This document shows, one piece after another, positions 8,525 through 17,027 of a stretch of DNA of 48,246 nucleotides. Below the pieces are notes generated by a model. The model did not search any database and had not been told where the DNA came from. It saw nothing but the letters and a program-made list of their open reading frames with translations. Position 1 is the stretch's first letter; every line of letters begins with the position of its first letter. The translations under genes and the position numbers were made by a program. This DNA is from Planctomycetaceae bacterium (GTDB lineage Bacteria; Planctomycetota; Planctomycetia; Planctomycetales; Planctomycetaceae): NCBI GenBank assembly GCA_014762625.1, contig JABURQ010000178.1, positions 1 to 48,246 of the forward strand, given 5' to 3'.

Positions 8525-8899
8525 TTACGAGGCATCGATGTCCGCGTGCAGCCATTCACGAGCTGCCGCGATTTCCGATTTGTCAAAATATTTGATCTTG
8601 GCAGTGGTGAAGGGACGGCAAAAGACACTCATTCCTTTTTCCCACTTCGATTCACCAACGATTGCCAGCCGTTCGATGTCGTTGAAATGTTTGACGTCGA
8701 ACTTGATATCTTCCCACAACGCACCCGCGTCCCAGCCGTGGAAATCTTGCAGGACAACCAGCATTCGAACCTTGCCGAACTGCTTGATTCGTTCTTCCGT
8801 CAGCGGAACGAACTCTTCGTAAGCTTCCTTCGAGAGTTTTCCGGCCAATTCGACTTCAATAATTTTTCCTTCGGCAATTTCTGTAATTTCAAATGACAT
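8525..8899 (-). CDS. SpoIIAA-like (STAS/CRAL-TRIO fold) protein
   Basis: A 124-residue soluble protein of the SpoIIAA-like family (Pfam STAS-related). Recognisable parts are GKIIEVELAGKLSKEAYEEF at the start, VRMLVVLQDFHGWDAGALWED in the middle, and VFCRPFTTAKIKYF before a final helix. Family members are often encoded with stress genes and their role is unknown; a lipid- or partner-binding function has been suggested from the fold. A strong ribosome site (AAGGAG) lies 8 bases upstream of the ATG. It sits between the coiled-coil gene and the site-2 protease on the same strand and is probably cotranscribed with them. Confidence 0.85.
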   Translation of the reverse strand: MSFEITEIAEGKIIEVELAGKLSKEAYEEFVPLTEERIKQFGKVRMLVVLQDFHGWDAGALWEDIKFDVKHFNDIERLAIVGESKWEKGMSVFCRPFTTAKIKYFDKSEIAAAREWLHADIDAS

Positions 8900-8957
8900 A
8901 GAGATTCTCCTTCAATTTTGAGTGCAGATAATAATGTTTCTCATTTGACGTCGATTC

Positions 8958-9242
8958 TTACTCGAACTGGCTTGAGGCGCGTTCGATACTGGCTTTCATG
9001 TCTGCGACGGCTTTTTCCACGCCGCTTTTCAAATCTTCCCAAGCCCGATCGCCGGCGGATTGTATTTCCCCCAATTTCTGTTGGGCGTGGTTACGTTTCT
9101 CTCGTAAATCCGCCAGCTGTCGATCGTAAGCAATCTTTGCATCAGCTTCCGACTGTTTCGCTTTCGCTTCCCATTGGTCAATCTGGGCGTTCCACTGATC
9201 GATCTGACCTTTCAGTTTTTCTACATAGGCGTCTCGGGACAT
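8958..9242 (-). CDS. Small coiled-coil protein
   Basis: A 94-residue protein predicted to be mostly alpha-helical. It starts with MSRDAYVEKLKGQIDQWNA, and charged/hydrophobic heptads run to the end. No signal peptide is visible, so it is probably cytosolic. The C-terminal part GDRAWEDLKSGVEKAV resembles GDAWGEMKTGVDQAW of the lipoprotein encoded at 24309-24839, so the two appear related. Similar proteins are found in cyanobacteria and planctomycetes near stress genes; no biochemical function is known to me. AAGGAAG lies 7 bases upstream of the ATG. It precedes the SpoIIAA-like gene by 58 bases. Confidence 0.7.
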   Translation of the reverse strand: MSRDAYVEKLKGQIDQWNAQIDQWEAKAKQSEADAKIAYDRQLADLREKRNHAQQKLGEIQSAGDRAWEDLKSGVEKAVADMKASIERASSQFE

Positions 9243-9555
9243 AATTGACTTCCTTTCGTCGTGAAAAAGTTGATGACAACTTCACTCTTTCATCGCGTGA
9301 GGCAACTCCCCACTTCCAGTATAACCTTTTTCGAAAAATGAATTGGGGCAATTTCTTTCACAGTTGCAAGTAAGCAAAGTTCTTTATCCCGGCGGTTGAA
9401 GAAAAGGGGGACCTCTGCCGAGGATTCGCCTCTTCCGAATCGTAGAGCAAAACTCATCATCCTCGAACCTCCGCTGAGGCATAGAGTTTGATCTTCAACT
9501 GAATTCAAACACCACCTCTCGGAAGCTCGAAATGACTCGATAGTGCCTGGGGGAA
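9243..9555. other. Intergenic, 313 bases, no gene seen
   Basis: This gap lies between the hexa-BON gene and the coiled-coil gene, both on the minus strand. It could carry a promoter for the coiled-coil, SpoIIAA-like and protease genes. An 89-codon reading frame exists on the minus strand but lacks any recognisable domain or ribosome site. I see no strong hairpin. Confidence 0.5.
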
Positions 9556-11046
9556 TCACTGCGGGACGTAAACGTCGCTGCCGCCATGTTGCGGATGATA
9601 CCGGACATCCAGCAGGTTATGAGGTCGTCGGGCTCCCGCCTGGATTACTTCTTCCATCGCGGTTTGCCATTGTCGCCAAGTATCGACCTCTCCCCGCAGA
9701 ATCGCCACACCATCTTCGACGGTCACGTCGATCTGATTGCTTTTGTCAAAGAAGGTACGCAGGAGCTTCTCTTCGATGTCGGCTTTGATTTCTGCGTCCG
9801 GCTTCGGGACCCATTCTTTGGCGACTGACAGATAGTTATTGACGTGGACGACTCCCTTTTGAGCACCACTGATCCAGCCCGCCGCCTTTTTTTCAAAGCT
9901 CGTATCGACCAGGCCATACAGGCTGACATGTCCATTGCGGCAATGCACTCGAATTTCGTGGCGAGAAACATAGGGGTCACGCTGAAAGGCTGATTGAACG
10001 TAATCGATAATTTCACGGGCGGTCGGTTCCTCGTCCGGATAGCGCACTTTCAGTCGGTTTTTAACGCGCCACACACCCAACGTCCCGCGTGCTGTTTCTT
10101 CGGCGGATTCTTTCGCTCGCAAGCGACCGACTTCACCGCTGAGCGTTACAGTACCGCCCTCAGAAGTCACCTCTATCGTTTCCAGATAGCTCAAAACCCG
10201 AGGATCGTATCGCAAAGCCAACTCGACCGTATCGCGAATTTTGTCGTCCGTTAAGTCGACCAAACGCGACCGGCGGCGGATGCCATCGTAGCGATCGTAA
10301 TCGACCTGAATTCCGCGGACGTCGACGACTTTGGCTCCCGAATGCGCGGCAAATTGTTCCGCGCGGGATTTCGCTGCCGATGTCGGCACAAAACCGGTTA
10401 ACGTCACTTTCCCTTTCTCGACCAGGACGTCGAGTTTTGAGTCGCTGAGCAAGGCGTCTGACTGGAAGAGCCGATTCAATTCCTCACGAATTTCCGTATC
10501 GGGACGTTGATGGGTGTCGTTCAATGTGAGCTGGTTATCGATGTCCACCAGACCTTTCACCCCTCGCGCAATCTGTTCCGCCAAGTGGCGTTCAGCCTGA
10601 GATTGAACGGTGCCGGTGAGCTTTGCGGTTGAAAATTTCACGTCGAGTTGAATGTCTGAGTTTTCCAGGGCGTCGCTTGCCTGGAAAGCGTTCTCTAGAT
10701 CTTTCAGAATTTGATCGTCTTCTCGATCGTCCGTGATCACCACAATCTGATTGATGACCGATTCGACGCCTCTCACGCGTTGAGCGATTTCGAACGCCGC
10801 CTGTCGAGCGAGTAAGTTGTCAACTTTCCCTGCTAAGGTGACGATGGAATTGTCACAGGTCGTATCAACTTTATGAGACGCAACCGCTTCGGATTTGAGG
10901 AGCTCAGTTTCTACCCCCAGAGCAATTTCTCGATCGTCGAGTCGCTCGGTAGGTTGTGCCGTTAATACTCGTTGTCCACTGAAGAAGGCCAGAACAAAAG
11001 CGATCAGGAAACTGGCCAATAACTGGTTCGGTCGAGATAATCTCAT
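9556..11046 (-). CDS. Secreted protein with six BON domains (copy A)
   Basis: A 496-residue exported protein. A signal peptide (hydrophobic residues 9-27, likely cleaved near LTAQ) is followed by six BON repeats at about 37-104, 110-176, 183-250, 266-335, 342-408 and 417-484. Each has the pattern helix, then a VTLxGxV-type strand pair (VTLAGKV, VTLTGFV, VTLSGEV, VSLYGLV), then a helix and a short VxVxN-type strand. BON domains occur in OsmY, Kbp and secretins and bind lipids, polysaccharide or other envelope partners. E. coli OsmY has two, so six is long. It is a clear paralogue of the protein at 25690-27213 with the same domain number. It begins the minus-strand stress block. Confidence 0.88.
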   Translation of the reverse strand: MRLSRPNQLLASFLIAFVLAFFSGQRVLTAQPTERLDDREIALGVETELLKSEAVASHKVDTTCDNSIVTLAGKVDNLLARQAAFEIAQRVRGVESVINQIVVITDDREDDQILKDLENAFQASDALENSDIQLDVKFSTAKLTGTVQSQAERHLAEQIARGVKGLVDIDNQLTLNDTHQRPDTEIREELNRLFQSDALLSDSKLDVLVEKGKVTLTGFVPTSAAKSRAEQFAAHSGAKVVDVRGIQVDYDRYDGIRRRSRLVDLTDDKIRDTVELALRYDPRVLSYLETIEVTSEGGTVTLSGEVGRLRAKESAEETARGTLGVWRVKNRLKVRYPDEEPTAREIIDYVQSAFQRDPYVSRHEIRVHCRNGHVSLYGLVDTSFEKKAAGWISGAQKGVVHVNNYLSVAKEWVPKPDAEIKADIEEKLLRTFFDKSNQIDVTVEDGVAILRGEVDTWRQWQTAMEEVIQAGARRPHNLLDVRYHPQHGGSDVYVPQ

Positions 11047-11430
11047 GAAGTCCTCATCATTGATGGGATGAAAGTGTGCAGATACCTTTCGGTATCACAA
11101 GCGGGCATCCAGAATGATTATGAGTCTGGATGAATGACACGGCGGTTTGCAGAGACCGCTATTAGGTTCGGGTTCCCTCGATATCCGGCTGGAGCGGGAA
11201 CGTTCGTGTCTGAGTTATGCCTATTATAAATAGATCGGCTAGTTCTTGCAAACAAGGGGTATCTCGATCCCTGTTGGTTGGTGTGTTGCTGGATGATTGA
11301 GAAACATTGCATGTGAGTGACGCTCCTCGTCCGGCAGACTTGTTTTCAAAAGGTGGGAGTCTATGATTTCGCCTGTTCCAGGATTTTAAATTTCACGTTG
11401 TGAAGAAGTTTCAATCGTCAAGGAATTTCG
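11047..11430. other. Intergenic between divergent genes, with a perfect hairpin
   Basis: This 384-base region separates the hexa-BON gene (minus) from the Old Yellow Enzyme gene (plus) and should hold both promoters. A perfect inverted repeat, GATACC-TTTC-GGTATC, lies at 11081-11096 in the 5' leader of the BON gene, about 35 bases before its ATG. An AT-rich stretch (TATTATAAATAG near 11221-11232) is a plausible promoter core. AAGGAA precedes the plus-strand gene. A 64-codon frame here has no support. Confidence 0.5.
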
Positions 11431-12522
11431 ATGTCCGATTCGCCTCTGTTCCAATCGTTTGATCTGCATGGTCTTTCTCTCAAAAATCGTATCGTGATGG
11501 CACCGATGACCAGGGCACGTGCCGGAAAGGATCGCATTCCGAATGATTTGATGGCCGAGTATTACACCCAGCGTGCTGCTGCCGGCTTGATCATCACCGA
11601 GGCAACGACGATTTCGGAACAGGCGAACGGCTGGAATGAATCACCGGGAATCTATACGGACGAAATGGTCGAGGGTTGGAAGACCGTTGTGAATGCGGTT
11701 CACCAGGCGGGTGGGATAATCTTTCTGCAACTGTGGCATACCGGACGCGCTTCTCACAGCAGTTTTCATAACGGAGAACCGGCCGTCGCTCCGTCGGCCA
11801 TCAAGATCGATGGGGACTACATTCATACTCCCCAAGGAAAAGAAGAGTACGAAGTTCCCCGCGCGTTGGAGACCGGTGAAATCCCCGGGCTCATTGACGA
11901 TTATCGGCAAGCGGCGGAACGCGCCCGGCAAGCGGGATTTGATGGCGTCGAGATACATAGCGCCAACGGTTATCTGCTCGATGAGTTTTTGCAATCGAAG
12001 ACGAATCATCGCGAGGACCAGTACGGCGGCAGCGTCGAAAATCGTTATCGCCTGTTGAATGAAGTGGTCGAAGCCGTCTCCTCAGTCTGGACTCCAGAGC
12101 GCGTGGCGGTCCGTCTGGCACCGAACGGATCATTTAATGACATGGGCTCTCCCGATTTTCGCGAGCAGTTTCTGTATACCGCCGAACAACTCGACAAGTT
12201 CGGGTTGGCCTATCTGCACGTGATGGACGGTCTGGCGTTCGGGTTTCATGAACTCGGAGATCCGATGACGCTCGACGAGTTTCGTAAAGTGTTTTCAGGT
12301 CCGCTGATGGGGAATTGCGGTTATACCAAGGAAGAAGCCGAGCAAAAGATCTCTGAGGGACTTGCTGACTTGGCGGCCTTCGGCAGACCGTTCATCAGCA
12401 ATCCGGATCTGGTCGAGCGGTTCCGGAATCACTGGCCGCTGGCTCCCGAAGCCGATGTTTCTGACTGGTACACTCCGGCAGGCGCGAAAGGTTACACTGA
12501 TTTTTCGACCTACTCGGCGTAA
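11431..12522 (+). CDS. Old Yellow Enzyme family alkene reductase (NemA-like)
   Basis: A 363-residue FMN-dependent ene-reductase that reduces activated C=C bonds, and often nitro or nitrate ester groups, using NAD(P)H. The TIM barrel begins with NRIVMAPMTRARAG. The flavin and substrate pocket motif HSANGYLLDEFL carries the His-Asn pair and the catalytic Tyr two residues after the Asn. YGGSVENR follows, and FGRPFISNPDLVERF closes the barrel. GGYTKEEAE-like CGYTKEEAEQ provides the FMN phosphate region. Length and motif order match NemA and OYE homologues. The ribosome site is AAGGAAT. It converges on the amidohydrolase gene with 14 bases between stops. Confidence 0.92.
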   Translation: MSDSPLFQSFDLHGLSLKNRIVMAPMTRARAGKDRIPNDLMAEYYTQRAAAGLIITEATTISEQANGWNESPGIYTDEMVEGWKTVVNAVHQAGGIIFLQLWHTGRASHSSFHNGEPAVAPSAIKIDGDYIHTPQGKEEYEVPRALETGEIPGLIDDYRQAAERARQAGFDGVEIHSANGYLLDEFLQSKTNHREDQYGGSVENRYRLLNEVVEAVSSVWTPERVAVRLAPNGSFNDMGSPDFREQFLYTAEQLDKFGLAYLHVMDGLAFGFHELGDPMTLDEFRKVFSGPLMGNCGYTKEEAEQKISEGLADLAAFGRPFISNPDLVERFRNHWPLAPEADVSDWYTPAGAKGYTDFSTYSA

Positions 12523-12536
12523 GCTCTCACGAGATT

Positions 12537-14285
12537 CTATGGGTTTCCGACCTCCGGTAAATCCAGTTTCTCGCCATCGAGATAAGTCGCCAGAACTTTT
12601 GTGTCTTTAATATCGTTCGGCAGGCAGGTGAGCAGGTTGCGGTCGATGATAATGAAGTCGGCACGTTTTCCCGGTTCGAGGGAACCGATTTCATCTTCCA
12701 TCCGCATCAGCCAGGCATTATTGATGGTGTAGTAGCGAAGCATTTGCTCCCGATTGAGAGCCTGTTCCGGATGGACGGCTGCGTCGTACCATTTGGCCCG
12801 CCGGGTCACCGTCACCCACATACCGAAGAAGGGATTGTAGGGATTGACACTCCGCATCGAGCCGATTTTCTGCATGTGATCGCTGCCGCCGCCGCAAATC
12901 ACGCCTGCTTCGAATAACGATTTCAGCGGAATGAAATAATCGAGTCGCGGAATTCCGAACTGCTCGATCAGCGTGCGGGCGTCGAGATACAACCACGCCG
13001 GTTGCAGATCGACGCCGATTCCGACGGAGGCGGCGCCCGTAATCGCCTGTTGGCTCATGAAACTGGAATGAGTGATTGACGAATGCGTCGGTGCCACGGG
13101 AACGGATTCATTCACACGTTGATAGGTACGAACCAGTGATCCCACCGCGCCATCTCCCTGACAGTGAGCGGTGAACGCGAGATCGCGGGAGACGGTCGCC
13201 TTCACCAGGTCAAACAGCCGAGGATCTTCGATATACCGCATTCCTTTGTAAGCCGGGTCGTCGATGCCGTAAATTCGACTGACTCCCCACGGCTTGTCGA
13301 AGAACGCGCTCCCGGTCAACATGCCGCCGTCCAGAAAGACTTTCACTCCGATGATACCGAGTCTCGGATGGGGGTCGGTAAAGAGTGGATCGCCGGCGAA
13401 TGTGTCGAGGCGTTTTTCGATGGTATCGAAATCGGAATTGGGAGAGAGGCCGCGCGAGAGTCGCATGCGGATCGTCAAGCGTTCGTCGGCCAGAAGTCGT
13501 TGGTACTGCGCCTGAGCCGAGTCGCTGCAATTCCGGTCGATGACGCCCGTCATCCCCCAGCGATTATAATCCTGAAACAGCGCGACGAGACGCGCGTCCC
13601 GTTCGTCCTGTGAGAGTTTGCGGGAGACGGAGTCCCCTTTCGATTTCAGCACGGCACCCGCTTGTCGAACGACGCCGGTCGGCTCTCCGTTGGAATCGAC
13701 CATGACGTGTTCCGGATGCTGTTTCGCGAACTCTGCGTCGATGCCGTTCTCTTTCAACGCGAGACTGTTGGCTGAGGCATCGGGCCCGGTGCGGAAGAAG
13801 ACCGGATGATCGGGGGCCGCTTCGTCCAGCTCCTGCCGGGTGGGGTAGCGTTGTTCCCTGAGTCGGGTGATGAATATTTGCGAGGTCCGGATCCATTCCC
13901 CTTTGGGAACAACTTTCGCGCGTTCGCGGATATAAGCCAGCACATCCGTGATCGTCTCCATCGGCGGGATTTCGTGATCCGCTTCGTACATGCTTGCGCC
14001 CGTGGGATGGACGTGAGAATCGATTAAGCCGGGTAACACCATTTTGCCGTCGAGATCGATGCTTTTCGTTGAGGGACCATCCCATTGTTGAATCTCGTCA
14101 TCGGCACCGACTGCAACGACCTTGCCGTTCTTCACAGCCAGTGCTTGAACGACCGTGAAGTCTTCATCGACAGTCACAATCCTGCCGTTGTGGAGAATCA
14201 GGTCCGCTGGTGGTTCCTCGGCCTGAAGGTGAGAGAGAGGGATTACGCCAGAGAGAACACACAGCACAAACAACGAAAATCGCAT
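12537..14285 (-). CDS. Secreted amidohydrolase, YtcJ-like
   Basis: A 582-residue metal-dependent hydrolase of the amidohydrolase superfamily, YtcJ/AmdHydro_3 branch. A signal peptide (MRFSLFVLCVLSGVIPL, cleavage near QAEE) predicts export. LILHNGRIVTVDEDF is the typical N-terminal beta-sandwich start, and VLPGLIDSHVHPTG carries the HxH metal motif. Later motifs include FTAHCQGDGAV and CGGGSDHMQ, and the C-terminal sandwich ends with SLEPGKRADFIIIDRN. The substrate is unknown; family members hydrolyse N-substituted amides or related cyclic compounds. Planctomycetes carry many exported paralogues. GGAG lies upstream of the ATG. Confidence 0.9.
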   Translation of the reverse strand: MRFSLFVLCVLSGVIPLSHLQAEEPPADLILHNGRIVTVDEDFTVVQALAVKNGKVVAVGADDEIQQWDGPSTKSIDLDGKMVLPGLIDSHVHPTGASMYEADHEIPPMETITDVLAYIRERAKVVPKGEWIRTSQIFITRLREQRYPTRQELDEAAPDHPVFFRTGPDASANSLALKENGIDAEFAKQHPEHVMVDSNGEPTGVVRQAGAVLKSKGDSVSRKLSQDERDARLVALFQDYNRWGMTGVIDRNCSDSAQAQYQRLLADERLTIRMRLSRGLSPNSDFDTIEKRLDTFAGDPLFTDPHPRLGIIGVKVFLDGGMLTGSAFFDKPWGVSRIYGIDDPAYKGMRYIEDPRLFDLVKATVSRDLAFTAHCQGDGAVGSLVRTYQRVNESVPVAPTHSSITHSSFMSQQAITGAASVGIGVDLQPAWLYLDARTLIEQFGIPRLDYFIPLKSLFEAGVICGGGSDHMQKIGSMRSVNPYNPFFGMWVTVTRRAKWYDAAVHPEQALNREQMLRYYTINNAWLMRMEDEIGSLEPGKRADFIIIDRNLLTCLPNDIKDTKVLATYLDGEKLDLPEVGNP

Positions 14286-14355
14286 GAACGAAGTCTCCTT
14301 AATGATCGACGGTGCTTCATTGTCGCGAGATGCAAACCGTCACGCAATTGGAATC

Positions 14356-15129
14356 TCAATCATTCAGGAGCCGGTGCACCAGAGCGGGAAAGTGGTCCAC
14401 AATCGCGTCGGGAGAGATTTGTGGATCCGACTCATCTTCAGGACGATATTTCCCGGTGCGGACCAGGACTCCACGGAGGCCGGCGTTTTGGGCGCCTCCC
14501 ACATCCCCTTCCAGATCATCACCGACCATTAAGGCGTGTTCGGCTTCGATTCCCAGAGCGTCGAGTGCCTGTTGAAAGAACGTTTGGGCCGGTTTGCCGA
14601 CGACGACCGGTTCGATCCCCGAGGCATAGGACAACGCATGCACAAACGGGCCCATATCGAGCGAGAGGCCCTGCTCATCCTGGAAATATTTATTGTCTCC
14701 CATTGCAATCAGAGTGCCGTGTTCCATCAACACGCGAAACGCCAGATTCATGTTTTCATAGGTAAAGGCATCACCGGCATCTCCGACAACCACAGCGTTA
14801 GGATCGTTAGTCTCCATGCCGTCAAATTGCGGCATCAGATCGGGGTGGATGAGCAGGTGTGGATGGAGTTGGTGTTGTTCCAGATAATTGCGAGCGGCGA
14901 CCGGTGCGCTGAAGACGTCGTTCGATTCCAGATCGAAACCCTGCTGTTGCAGTCGAGTGACGAGATCGTGTTGTGTTTTGCGAGTCGTGTTTGTGACAAA
15001 ACGTAGTGGGAGTTTGCGGTCCCGTAATCGCTTCAGAGCTTCTGGTGCGCCGGGAACAGCTTCCCCGTTGATGGAAATGACGCCAGCAATGTCAATCAGT
15101 AATGCTTGAACGGGATTTCCTGCGATCAT
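14356..15129 (-). CDS. HAD-IIA phosphatase, LHPP-like
   Basis: A 257-residue phosphatase of the HAD superfamily, subclass IIA, very similar in motif order to animal LHPP (phospholysine/phosphohistidine inorganic pyrophosphate phosphatase). It has LLIDIAGVI at motif I, where the second Asp of DxD is replaced by Ala (Ser in human LHPP, from memory). RFVTNTTRK forms motif II. VVGKPAQTFFQQAL gives the Lys, and MVGDDLEGDVGGAQNAG gives the metal-binding Asp pair. VRTGKYRPED follows as in LHPP. The ATG at 15129 is chosen because GGAG lies 7 bases upstream; a further start at 15147 lacks such a site. The true substrate is not known from sequence. Confidence 0.85.
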   Translation of the reverse strand: MIAGNPVQALLIDIAGVISINGEAVPGAPEALKRLRDRKLPLRFVTNTTRKTQHDLVTRLQQQGFDLESNDVFSAPVAARNYLEQHQLHPHLLIHPDLMPQFDGMETNDPNAVVVGDAGDAFTYENMNLAFRVLMEHGTLIAMGDNKYFQDEQGLSLDMGPFVHALSYASGIEPVVVGKPAQTFFQQALDALGIEAEHALMVGDDLEGDVGGAQNAGLRGVLVRTGKYRPEDESDPQISPDAIVDHFPALVHRLLND

Positions 15130-15218
15130 CGTGATTCTCCGCAACACAATGGTGGCTGATTACGAAGAGCGCTTGCGTTCAATGGTAACAAAATTGAAAC
15201 AGGATCGAAGGTTGCAGA

Positions 15219-15851
15219 TCAACTCGACCCCAGCTCCAGCCATTGTTCGATCCCGCGGAGCAGCATTTCGACGGCGATCGTCCCCGTCACCAGAGACATA
15301 ATCCGTCCCGTCACATCGATATAGCGGTTGATCTTATCTTCATACCCCTCACCTCGATACTGAATCATGTCGTGAAGTTTTTTGAAACCGGTCACTGCCG
15401 TCATCGAGAGCAACACGGGAATGACGATGGCGGGCACCAGTTCTCCGGTCGGTAGAACCGTTCCGGCAGAAACGCTGGCGCTGAGGGTTCCCGGTCCGAT
15501 CATGAAGGGGATGGCAATAGATCCCCCCGCCGCATGGGGAGTTCCGCGTAGGGTTCTCAGAGAATCCGGCCCCAGAAAGAAAGAGCGAATACTGACCAGT
15601 AAGAACACGGTTCCTCCAAAAATGAGAAAGGAGGAAAACCGGACCTGTAGAACATTGGTGAAGAATGCGTCGCCGACCAATGCGATTCCTACAAACGCCA
15701 AACAACTGATCGTGCTTCCATGAAAAACCGCTCGAGCAAATTTGGGCCACGCCATGTCCTGAATCAGGTCGAGCAGATAGATGCTCATGAAAAATGGATT
15801 CAGCAGGACCAGCATCAATGTTGCTGATCGAATAAATTGGTCACTCACCAT
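15219..15851 (-). CDS. MarC family integral membrane protein
   Basis: A 210-residue membrane protein of the MarC/UPF0056 family with about six helices. Family features include LLNPFFMSIYLLD in the first helix, a central GGTVFLLVSIRSFF, and AIPFMIGPGTLSASV, the conserved proline/glycine pattern of the fourth helix. Despite the name, MarC is not shown to give multidrug resistance and its function is unknown. I chose the ATG at 15851 (MVSDQFIRSATLM); the upstream extension to 15977 has no hydrophobic start and would make the protein longer than the family's 200-220 residues. It lies 89 bases upstream of the HAD gene on the same strand. Confidence 0.85.
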   Translation of the reverse strand: MVSDQFIRSATLMLVLLNPFFMSIYLLDLIQDMAWPKFARAVFHGSTISCLAFVGIALVGDAFFTNVLQVRFSSFLIFGGTVFLLVSIRSFFLGPDSLRTLRGTPHAAGGSIAIPFMIGPGTLSASVSAGTVLPTGELVPAIVIPVLLSMTAVTGFKKLHDMIQYRGEGYEDKINRYIDVTGRIMSLVTGTIAVEMLLRGIEQWLELGSS

Positions 15852-16094
15852 CAAACTCCGAGCGCACGAGGGGAAATGAAAGTTCGTTTTTACGTTATCG
15901 GATTCGGACGAAGCTTGCGAGTGAGGTGTTAGTAGTCGGAACGATGTATCAGACAAACGCGCGATCATCGTCAACATGTCGCGAAGTTCCGCTCAAGAAG
16001 CACGATCGCACGTTGACACAAATCACCTCTCAATCTATTCTTCCGCACTTCCAGAAGAGGTCAGAATTCTCGATTGTCGAAAGTGGTGGGAAGC

Positions 16095-17027
16095 ATGAAA
16101 TTGCGTTATTGCCAGATTGACGGCGGGAATTTCGGTGACGACCTGAATACCTGGTTGTGGCCGACATTGTTGGGAGATTCGTTCCTCGACGAAAACGATG
16201 CAGAATGGTTTCTCGGCGTCGGTTCCATTTTGTCTCACGACCTTCCGCAGGAGTCTCGCAAGATCGTGATGGGAAGCGGGACCGGTTATAAACGTCCGCC
16301 GGTCGTCGATGAAAGTTTCGATGTGTTTTGCGTTCGAGGACCTCACACGGCTGCCGCCATGAGTCTTCCCCCTGAAAAAGGAATCGCCGATGGGGCGTAC
16401 CTCTGTCTGGCGACGGAACGATTTCGTGAAATCGCCAAGCTTCAGAAAACTCACCGAGCCGCCATCGTGCCTCATCATCAGAGTGTCGAGACCATCGACT
16501 GGGAGCGGATTGCCGACTCGGGGGATCTGAAGTTCGTCGATCCTCGCCGGCATTTCTTTGACGTCTTCGAGCAGATCGCTCGAGCCGAATGCGTGCTGGC
16601 TGAGAGTCTGCACGGAGCGATTATCGCCGATGCGTTGCGCGTTCCCTGGAAACCGTTTCGGATCGGGCATCGATTCAATCTGTTCAAATGGAACGACTGG
16701 TTCGCCTCCATCGAGGTGACCGACTGCGAGATTCTCGAATACCCGATCCTTTGGAACCGGGAAGTCTCGCTCTCCACACATCTGAAGCATCGCCTAAAAC
16801 GTGCTTGCGGTCAGGCATTCAACAAATACCGTTGGAAACAACGCCCTCTCCGTAAAAGCACTCCTGCCGAGTTCGATCAATTCGCGCAGGAGTTGAGCGA
16901 CGTCGCGAAGCAGGAACAGTTCTTTCTCAGTTCGGACGAGACGCTGCATCGAATCGAGGAACGTCTTCTGTCCTGCCTTGCCGATCTCTCCGCCAGGTAC
17001 GGGCAGTCGTTGAAATCCGCCGCTTAA
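16095..17027 (+). CDS. Polysaccharide pyruvyl transferase family protein
   Basis: A 310-residue protein resembling polysaccharide pyruvyl transferases (CsaB/WcaK type). The start LRYCQIDGGNFGDDLNTWLW matches the NxGDxL motif of the family. GVGSILSH and VMGSGTGYK follow, then FCVRGPHTAAAM, close to the family's VRDxxS region. AECVLAESLHGAIIADALR is the conserved Ser-x-His-Gly motif. It could add pyruvate ketals to cell-surface polysaccharide; the acceptor is unknown. The ATG at 16095 follows GGTGGGAAG; a TTG 21 bases upstream is possible. Its TAA stop overlaps the stop of the convergent propeller gene in a shared TTAA. Confidence 0.82.
   Translation: MKLRYCQIDGGNFGDDLNTWLWPTLLGDSFLDENDAEWFLGVGSILSHDLPQESRKIVMGSGTGYKRPPVVDESFDVFCVRGPHTAAAMSLPPEKGIADGAYLCLATERFREIAKLQKTHRAAIVPHHQSVETIDWERIADSGDLKFVDPRRHFFDVFEQIARAECVLAESLHGAIIADALRVPWKPFRIGHRFNLFKWNDWFASIEVTDCEILEYPILWNREVSLSTHLKHRLKRACGQAFNKYRWKQRPLRKSTPAEFDQFAQELSDVAKQEQFFLSSDETLHRIEERLLSCLADLSARYGQSLKSAA

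Noticed and set aside
8475-8555. N-terminal extension of the site-2 protease
   Set aside because: It would overlap the SpoIIAA-like gene and lacks hydrophobic or conserved sequence; the internal ATG at 8474 starts the first helix.
9290-9559. An 89-codon frame in the gap between the BON and coiled-coil genes
   Set aside because: Composition is not protein-like, there is no ribosome site, and it overlaps the end of the BON gene on the same strand.
11118-11312. A 64-codon frame in the divergent promoter region
   Set aside because: No supporting feature, and the position fits regulatory DNA.
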